Assembly (NCBI RefSeq): GCF_021462225.1
Contig: NC_061805.1
Location: 49,299,360-49,363,359 of the forward strand
Length of the DNA: 64,000 bases
Direction: 5' to 3'
Origin: Girardinichthys multiradiatus
Taxonomy: Eukaryota; Chordata; Actinopteri; Cyprinodontiformes; Goodeidae
The notes beneath the pieces are model-generated. The model did not search any database. It was not told the DNA's origin and saw only the letters and a program-made list of their open reading frames with translations. Shown here one piece after another: positions 57,245-64,000 of the stretch. Made by a program: the position numbers and the translations under genes. Numbering within the stretch: position 1 is the stretch's first letter; each line of letters opens with the position of its first letter.

Positions 57245-57953
57245 ACCAATCCTGCCATAATTAAGAATATATACAGAAATAAATAAATGATTTCATAAAA
57301 TAATTACTGGCCCAAAACGTAACTAGAAATATAAATTAATGCACCATTAAATGCAACAAAATAATTAAATGAAGAGATTTATTCAATAATTGATAAGTTA
57401 ATCAGATATTTATATTTTAATCCACTATTTTTATTCAAACCACTAATTTTCAAATCAAAATTTTTTTCTTTAAACTTTTTTCTTTGTTTACTTAATATAC
57501 ATGAATTTCTTGGTGTTTTATTTTTCCTACCCCTGTTATTTCTTTAATATTTATTACCACCCAAACATATTTAAAACAGGTTTTTATTCCTCAGAAATAT
57601 ATTATGTTTCTAATTATTTTACTGTACTTCTTAAGCACTGATATATATTTATCCTCTAATATATGCCTGTTGTATTTTTTTTTACCCAGCAGATTTTCCT
57701 GAGCCCATTTCTTTCCATCTTTTTTTTTTTTTTTTTACATTCCTTGGTCACTGTATTGTCTTTTTTTCCTCATCATGCTCTTGGAAATGTAAATACAGAG
57801 GGGGATCAGTTATTGAAAAAAGCTCTTATTATTATCTATTAATTATTGTTTTGTTGCATTTAATGGTACACTAATTTATATTTGGCCCAGTAATTATTTC
57901 ATTGAATCATTTGTTTATTTCTGCATATATTTTTAACTATTGCACGATTGGTC
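57245..57953. mobile_element. MITE with about 120-bp inverted repeats
   Basis: 57245-57368 and 57836-57953 are imperfect inverse copies (ACCAATCCTGCCATAATTAA versus ACCAATCGTGCAATAGTTAA, both running on through AAATAATTACTGG and CCATTAAATGCAACAAAA). The interior is AT- and pyrimidine-rich and non-coding. Confidence 0.75.
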
Positions 57954-58275
57954 CTCCATTGGGGTACTGACTATAGTGCTGCAGGTGAGATTACTAACAT
58001 TTAGGCTTTATAACTAAGTTTTTTTTATTCATTGATTTGGTTTTTTGTTGTGTTATATTGTGTTTTGCTTAAAGCTCCATGGGTTTCAAATATTGTTAAA
58101 GAAAAGTGACTTGGGTTCCGGTTTCTAACCAAGTTATTTGTTAACTTGATGAGACAGGCTGCTGGTAGAACTTTCAGATGAAACAGCGCCACCGTGCGGC
58201 CAGAGTCTTCCTAGGACCAAGAAAAACTCATTAAATCCAGTATTTTATGTACTATTTGAGGTAATGCACAGGGAA

Positions 58276-58740
58276 CAGGGGTGAGTAGAATAGCCAAAAA
58301 TGTACAAGTAGCATTACTCCAGATTCACAGCATTATTTTTACTTAAGCCGAAGCAGAAAGTAGTCATTCAAAAAGAATTTAGGTGATGTAAATATGTTAG
58401 AAGAGTGCAAAATACTTCTTTTGACAATACCTGTTACTGTATCTGTATTCCTGTACCTCCAAATGATACAGCAGATAGAAAAAAACAAAGCTTGCTTATA
58501 AACAAGACGTCTAATTATAACATAAACTGTAAGTTTGTCTGGTGAATTTTTCTTTAAAACGTGCTTGTTCTTGATTCAGTGAAGGTGGGTAAAGTAGTTA
58601 GAAATGGTACTGAAGTAAGAGTAGCAATATCAAAAAATAAAGTAGAAGTAAAATGTATGATGCAGTAAAACTACTCCTACAAGTAAATTTGTTTTCAAAA
58701 AGATACTCGGGTAAATGTAACTAGTTACTCCCCACCTGTG
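58276..58740. mobile_element. hAT-like MITE relic, possibly two nested copies
   Basis: Begins CAGGGGTGAGTAGAATAGCC and ends AACTAGTTACTCCCCACCTG plus TG, resembling a common teleost hAT MITE. A second copy of the left-end pattern (GGTGGGTAAAGTAGTTAGAA) starts near 58585. No clear target duplication. Confidence 0.55.
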
Positions 58741-59984
58741 GCAGTGAGACATTTGAGGTAAAAGAGCATCTAAATAAACAGTATCTTTAAGTATTTTTCT
58801 GTAAAAAAAAAAAAGCAACTAATTCATTTTCATCTTTTAATGATCATCTACTGTATGTAACTGCTCTTTGGGAATCACCTGGTTGGAGCTGAATTCATAT
58901 TTTCTGTCTATTAAACTGTTATCTTTGGTGTTTTACTAAGATTAAAAAGAAATGAGAGCAAATTATTTCTTTATCATAGGCTGCAGGTGTCAAACTGGCT
59001 AAATGCCTAATTTAAAACTAGTTTGTTGTCTGCTGGTCTCTGTTTCAACACAACATTGTTTAATCCTCTGAATTTTCCTTGTTTATGCCTGAACGATTGG
59101 TACAGTTAGGTGTCTCAAGAAAAAGCAAAGAAACCAAAAGCCTCCTGATCAAAAACCTGACTGAAAATGAGTGCGAAAAGCAGCCAGAGTCTAAAGAAAA
59201 AAATTTTGATCAAGACCCCTTTAGAATATTTCAAAGTCTAAATAAAGAAAGTTGAATTTGTTTGGAAGTTTGGGGACAAATGTTTGCTCGTAAGAGGTGA
59301 TGAAGGAGCAGATCAGCAGAGGGCAGCACTGAACTGAAGAAAATCTGAGTGGAGTTCTGAATCCTGAATCTGAATCCAATCAGATCAGTTTTCCCATTTC
59401 TTTGATCACATATTTAATAATACAAGACCGGGTTTCTTTGGGATGCTCAGCAATTAGTGGGGGAAAAAATTCAACAGATCAACACAAAATAGCTCAGAAC
59501 ACAAACTAAGTGAATTAACCACGCCGAGATGCAGTACAACAACACACTCCCCACCACAGCTCTGCAGAATGCAGTGAACATACTGTGAGAGATTCTTGTT
59601 CATCAGTTCTGACCCACTTTCATAACTTCAGTGGTGTTCTTCTACCAGACAAGGTCATCAGAGATGTGTAATACTACAAACGCCATGCAATCCACTCTCT
59701 TTGCAGCACAGTTGGCAATCCTGAGAGGTGTTTGCTCAGGCTGTGACCTATGAAAGTCGATAATACAATCATATTTGTTTTTGCAACTGTTTGGCCCTTA
59801 ATTTTTTTGCCAGCAAAGTTTTTCACAGCCAAATGTGCAGCAGCTGATTGTGTGAAGCAGAAACATCTGGGGACCCATTCAGTAATAGATCAGTTTTTGC
59901 CCATTTTTAGACTTGATTTTATGTCATTGTTATTTTAAATTATATTGGTGAAATATTTGGGTTTGTGCAAGACAGATTTCAGTT
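58741..59984. other. Intergenic, nothing recognised
   Basis: AT-rich. A near-match to the CTCF core (TCAGCAGAGGGCA, 59323-59335) is the only motif noted. Confidence 0.4.
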
Positions 59985-60390
59985 ACATTTGGTCTTTGAG
60001 TTCTTTCATTTTAGCAAAGTTTTAGGAGTGTCCTAGTCAAAGTCTGGACTAAAATCAAATTGAGATGCTGGGGCATGGCATTAGACAAAGCAATTCTGCA
60101 AAGAACAGTGGGTCAAAGTTCTCATTGCCAGTTATCACAAATGCTTGATAGTTGTTGCAGCCAAGGGTGGAATAAACAGTTATCAGGTTTAGGGGGCAAT
60201 TACTTTTTCAGATATGGAAAAAATTTTTATCATAACGAATATTCATCATTTTATTGCTTTTTGTATTTACTCAGGTAACCTCAGGTATCTTTGTCTGATA
60301 GTAGAATCTGATCTGAATTATATGTGTGACAGAAAAAGCAAAATCAGAAGAAATGTATAAGGGCATGCATACTTTTACAGCACTGTAATC
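59985..60390 (+). mobile_element. Degenerate Tc1-like transposon, 3' end
   Basis: GTCCTAGTCAAAGTCTGGAC is the decayed SQSPDLN region; later GGGGGCAATTACTTTTTCAG and CATACTTTTACAGCACTGTA match Tc1 terminal sequence. No open transposase. Confidence 0.7.
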
Positions 60391-63180
60391 ATTCAAGATC
60401 AATCATAGAAGAAGCATCTGGAAATGTTTTGACCGGCATTCATACTTTTTTTAAACATAACAGCTGACAAGGTCAGATGTTCTGGGGCTGTTGAGCCGCC
60501 AACCACAGGAAAAGGAAGTGGTTTTGACTGCACCTGAGGTCTTCCGAAGATAATTTGGGGAAAAGCAGCTCTTGTCAGTGGAAGGTTTTATGCAGCCTCA
60601 CTACAATGTGAAAACCAATAGGAAAACTACAACTGATTTCTAAACTTCCTTCTGACCTCTACATGTTGTAATATAAGCAGGTGATCCTTCCCTGATAGGC
60701 ATCTATCCAAACAGAAATCATAAAGTCTCCATAATGCATCCATTAAACTGTTTTTCCCGGGAAGTGTCGCACACGGAGATCATTCTGTGAATAATGACGC
60801 TTGGCTGCCTCACCTCTCACCTGTTTTACTTCTGTTAGATACAATCTGTTTGTCTGATCCTGCAGGTTAAAGTGCTCCTGAATTATGTTTGTCGAAAACA
60901 GACGGGTAGCCATCCCCATTTTATCTTCTAAGGTTTGACGCAGAGAAGCAACAGATGTTTGTCTTCATGCTGCACTTTAACTGATGTGTTGATGAACTTC
61001 ACAATCTGCAACCTGCTTAACTTATACTCTGCTCTGTTGAACTGTGCAATTGTTGTTGACTCTATTATAATTTCTTGCAATAAAGAGCCACTAAAATCCT
61101 TAAAGTGTCAAAATAAAAGCTTTTGGCTGTTTAAATTAGCAAAATAGCCTGACGGCTGACTAACAAATTTTTTATTGCAATATATAAAACAGTTGATAAA
61201 AAAATCCTTTTACACATCAAAGAAAAAAACACTGTAACACAGACAATCTCTGAAATAAACCTAGTATTGCTGGGTAAAATCTGAAAAAATGGTGATGCTC
61301 CACAGCAGATTTGCAGACATTTTTAAAAGATTTGAGAGACGTCTCAACAATCTGAGATGTTTTTCTGTCCTTGAACACCCTGTTCAACATGTTTACTTAG
61401 AAACAAATCCTTGTTGTGCTGTTTCGTTGATGGTAAGAGGCATAAAGAAAAGCCTGGTTAGATGTAAAACCTGCTAGAGAAGCCCAGAGTCTCTGGTATC
61501 AAAGCCAACCTCAGTTATCATGACCATGAAAGGTAAAACCTTAAAGCAAACACAAGCTGACAGTCACGCCACACACTGCTTGTGCATTCAGCCAAGCTCT
61601 TTGAAAGATTATCCAGAAAATTATAACTTTTTAGTGAGAACCTTCAGAATCTGTTCAAATCAATGGTGGTCCTTTAATGGATGGTGTTCCTCTTCCCCCC
61701 TCCTAATGAATCAAAATCCAGGAAATCTTAGACGTTTTAGAACAAGAAAAACTGCAGTGTAGTTCTGCACAAAGCACGTAAAACTGTCTTCCTGTAGTCA
61801 ACAGCAAGCAGGAGGTGCCAATGCTGCATACACTGCTCATGTATAAAACTGATAAACTTGTTTAGGGCATCTCTAGAGGACAAGCTATCATTTTTTATCT
61901 GGTGCTCGTGTCCCTTCCCCTTTTTAATGCTGCTCTGGGCAGCTGCCTATGAGAACCATATCAAAAACTGTTTGGTTGTTATAACGTCTTTCGGTTAAAC
62001 CCATTTCAGAAAAGGCCTCCATACTCCGTGATGTGCTCTACCTGTCTGAGGTTACAGGTTCAGTTAGTGTCCAGAATTCCTGGCAGTATTCCTTCCAGTG
62101 GTTTTTGACCTTAATGATCTAATTCCCAGTGTTCCGCAGCAGATGATTCTTTGCACACGACATCTAATCATGAAGCAAATGTAAGATGGTGTCTCATTTA
62201 TCTGTCCAGTAATGTGAAGTCTGGAGTCGTCCTTCATTTCTTCAGATTTTCTTTTCAAACAGACATGTTATGTTAAAGTGACTGCTTGGAAGGAAAATCA
62301 TTACAATAAATTAGTGGACTCAAATAAAGCATAGGAAAACACAGTGTTGTTTTTCTCAAACAAATTTTTGTCTCTTTCCTCAAATTTGCAACCCCAAATT
62401 AAAAACATGCTACATACCCAAACCTTGTGCACGTAGATTATTCTACATGGTGCAAATCTGAGATGCGGGTTTATAAAACCTGTGGGACCTGAATGTGGTA
62501 TTTTCTTTGGACAATTTAATAAATTTTTTATAACTGTAATATTTGTGATGAACTGAAAAGAATCTCATGCATCATTGGGTTCAGAGAATTTGAAATTGTT
62601 ATGGACCAGCAAACAAAAAAAAGAAAAAGGTGAGGTGAGGTGAGCATGGAGGTAGAGGAGGAATGGTTGCATCAGCAGTGGATTTCTCTACTTCAAGCAC
62701 TGGTAACGTGTGGACCCAACCCTGGTTTATCCCTTGGGTTTATGAGATGTTTTACTAAATGATTCATACATGATATTGAAAGGTTAAACAAGTAAAAGAA
62801 TTAAAAACCTGGACAGAAAATTAATCTAAAAAGTAGTTCAAATTTTGATGACCTTCAGAAAGTTTGGTGAACTATTGAAAGTGGCCTTTTTAAAGCTACA
62901 GGCAAGACTTTTTCATAAAAGTGAGTGAAATCACTTTTAGATATTGTATGTCACTTACACAACATGTCAGTGTCAGTTTTTCTATTTTTTTATTTTTTCT
63001 TATTTGCAGTGAATCCTTATTAAAAATATATCTTTAAAAGAACAAGCTTCCAACCACAGGCCTGTGATGACATCACATAAGGCATCAGACAACTAATCAC
63101 AGTTCTTTTGAGAATACCCACTTCTATGTTATTATTTTTTTCTTTTTGATTCATGTTTTTAATCAAATTTCTCCTTCTGT
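60391..63180. other. Intergenic, nothing recognised
   Basis: Small open frames (60935-61147, 61289-61477, 61520-61762) have no known domain. Confidence 0.45.
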
Positions 63181-63182
63181 AT

Positions 63183-63300
63183 TTGATTGTCTGTGGTGGC
63201 ATAGCGGGGTGAGCCTGTGTCTTTGAGACCCGGGTTTGAATCCTGGTTGCATTAGGAAGGGCGTCTGCCAAAAAAAAACTCTGCCAGGACTCTGTAATAA
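63183..63300 (+). mobile_element. tRNA-derived SINE head
   Basis: A box TGGCATAGCGGGGTGAGCC and B box GGGTTTGAATCC, correctly spaced, followed by GGAAGGGCGTCTGCCAAAAA. A different SINE family from the other two in the window. Confidence 0.65.
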
Positions 63301-64000
63301 TTTACTGTTGTGACCCCAAATAAGGGAGCAACCAGAAATGAATTTCATGTGGGTTTCGGAAAACTTTGTTAACAATAAAAACAATTGGAAGCAGGAACAG
63401 AGGGCCGGGACAGATTGAAAAGGGACTAATTGTTTAAGGTCAAAGTCTGTCAAAACTCACTTGTCCACCATAGTGTTTAACCAAAACCAGCTAAACAGCT
63501 TGATTTGTGTGACTATTGTGATGTCATTGACCCAAATACAAACGAATTTGCAATCTCTGTAAACCATTTTATTTTTGTGAAAACCTGTGGAAATCCATAC
63601 TTAATTAGCCAACTGTGGTTTTCTTATCAGAGTACATTTCTTAGTACAAGAACGGACATGAATGGACAGTATCTTTAAGAGATTACATTAAAGTCTGGCT
63701 GCTTTGAAGTAGAATATGAAGAAATAAGGGTGGAGCAGGACTTTTGAACTGTTTATTCTCAGAAATGAAATGAAGTGCAACTTGTTGGAAAGGTGTAAAT
63801 ACTAGGTAATAGTGGGAACAGGAAATGTTTTCTCCTCTGATGGCAAGAAAATGAAGCAGTAAATAGAGAAGCAAGGTCATCATGAGGCATCACTGTCGGT
63901 TTAACCACATGCAGAGACATTGGTGTGTCTTCTGAGACATGTTAAGCTAACCTAACACTTCCTCTGCACCTTTTCATTATGGTTTTTGTGCTGTTTTTTT
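63301..64000. other. Intergenic, nothing recognised
   Basis: No gene or repeat boundary that I can support up to the window edge. Confidence 0.45.

Overview
This window is vertebrate nuclear DNA, almost certainly from a ray-finned (teleost) fish. Genes are split into exons with GT-AG introns, there are no bacterial operons, and the spaces are filled with Tc1/mariner transposons, hAT-like MITEs, tRNA-derived SINEs and fragments of L2, L1/Tx1 and RTE/Rex3-like LINEs. That mixture is typical of teleosts. I cannot name the species.

Genes. (1) Positions 8-428 (minus) carry the first two coding exons of a CXC chemokine with no ELR motif; the gene runs off the left edge. (2) Positions 22992-56791 (minus) carry a complete FAM102A (EEIG1) orthologue. 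I joined eleven coding exons whose phases all agree, giving a 385-residue protein with no internal stop; the human protein is of about the same length. Its first intron is about 19.9 kb, exon 3 is a 30-nt microexon, and intron 4 begins with GC rather than GT. The stretch downstream of the stop, down to about 20.16 kb, is probably the 3' UTR.

Layout. 0-0.6 kb: chemokine. 0.6-8.3 kb: intergenic, with SINEs and two Tc1 elements, one of them (3870-5129) nearly intact with DD36E spacing. 8.3-11.16 kb: a 2.86-kb tandem array of 130 units of 22 bp, in strict register. 11.57-15.82 kb: a large inverted repeat with arms of about 1.4 and 1.0 kb (about 98% identical where compared) around a 1.8-kb core that holds intron-containing fragments of a Ulp1/C48-type cysteine protease. 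This is the most unusual structure in the window. 17.3-19.75 kb: a deleted Tc1 copy, a 5'-truncated L2 LINE and a full-length SINE. 20-57 kb: FAM102A, its introns loaded with transposon relics, including a Tc1 element with an intact reading frame (48354-49963), a nested MITE with a clear target duplication, and a foldback element holding a LINE fragment. 57-64 kb: AT-rich intergenic DNA with further MITE, Tc1 and SINE remnants.

The two host genes are simply neighbours; nothing links them functionally. The transposases act only on their own families. The best candidate for something undescribed is the 22-bp array together with the long inverted repeat carrying Ulp1 fragments (8.3-15.8 kb).
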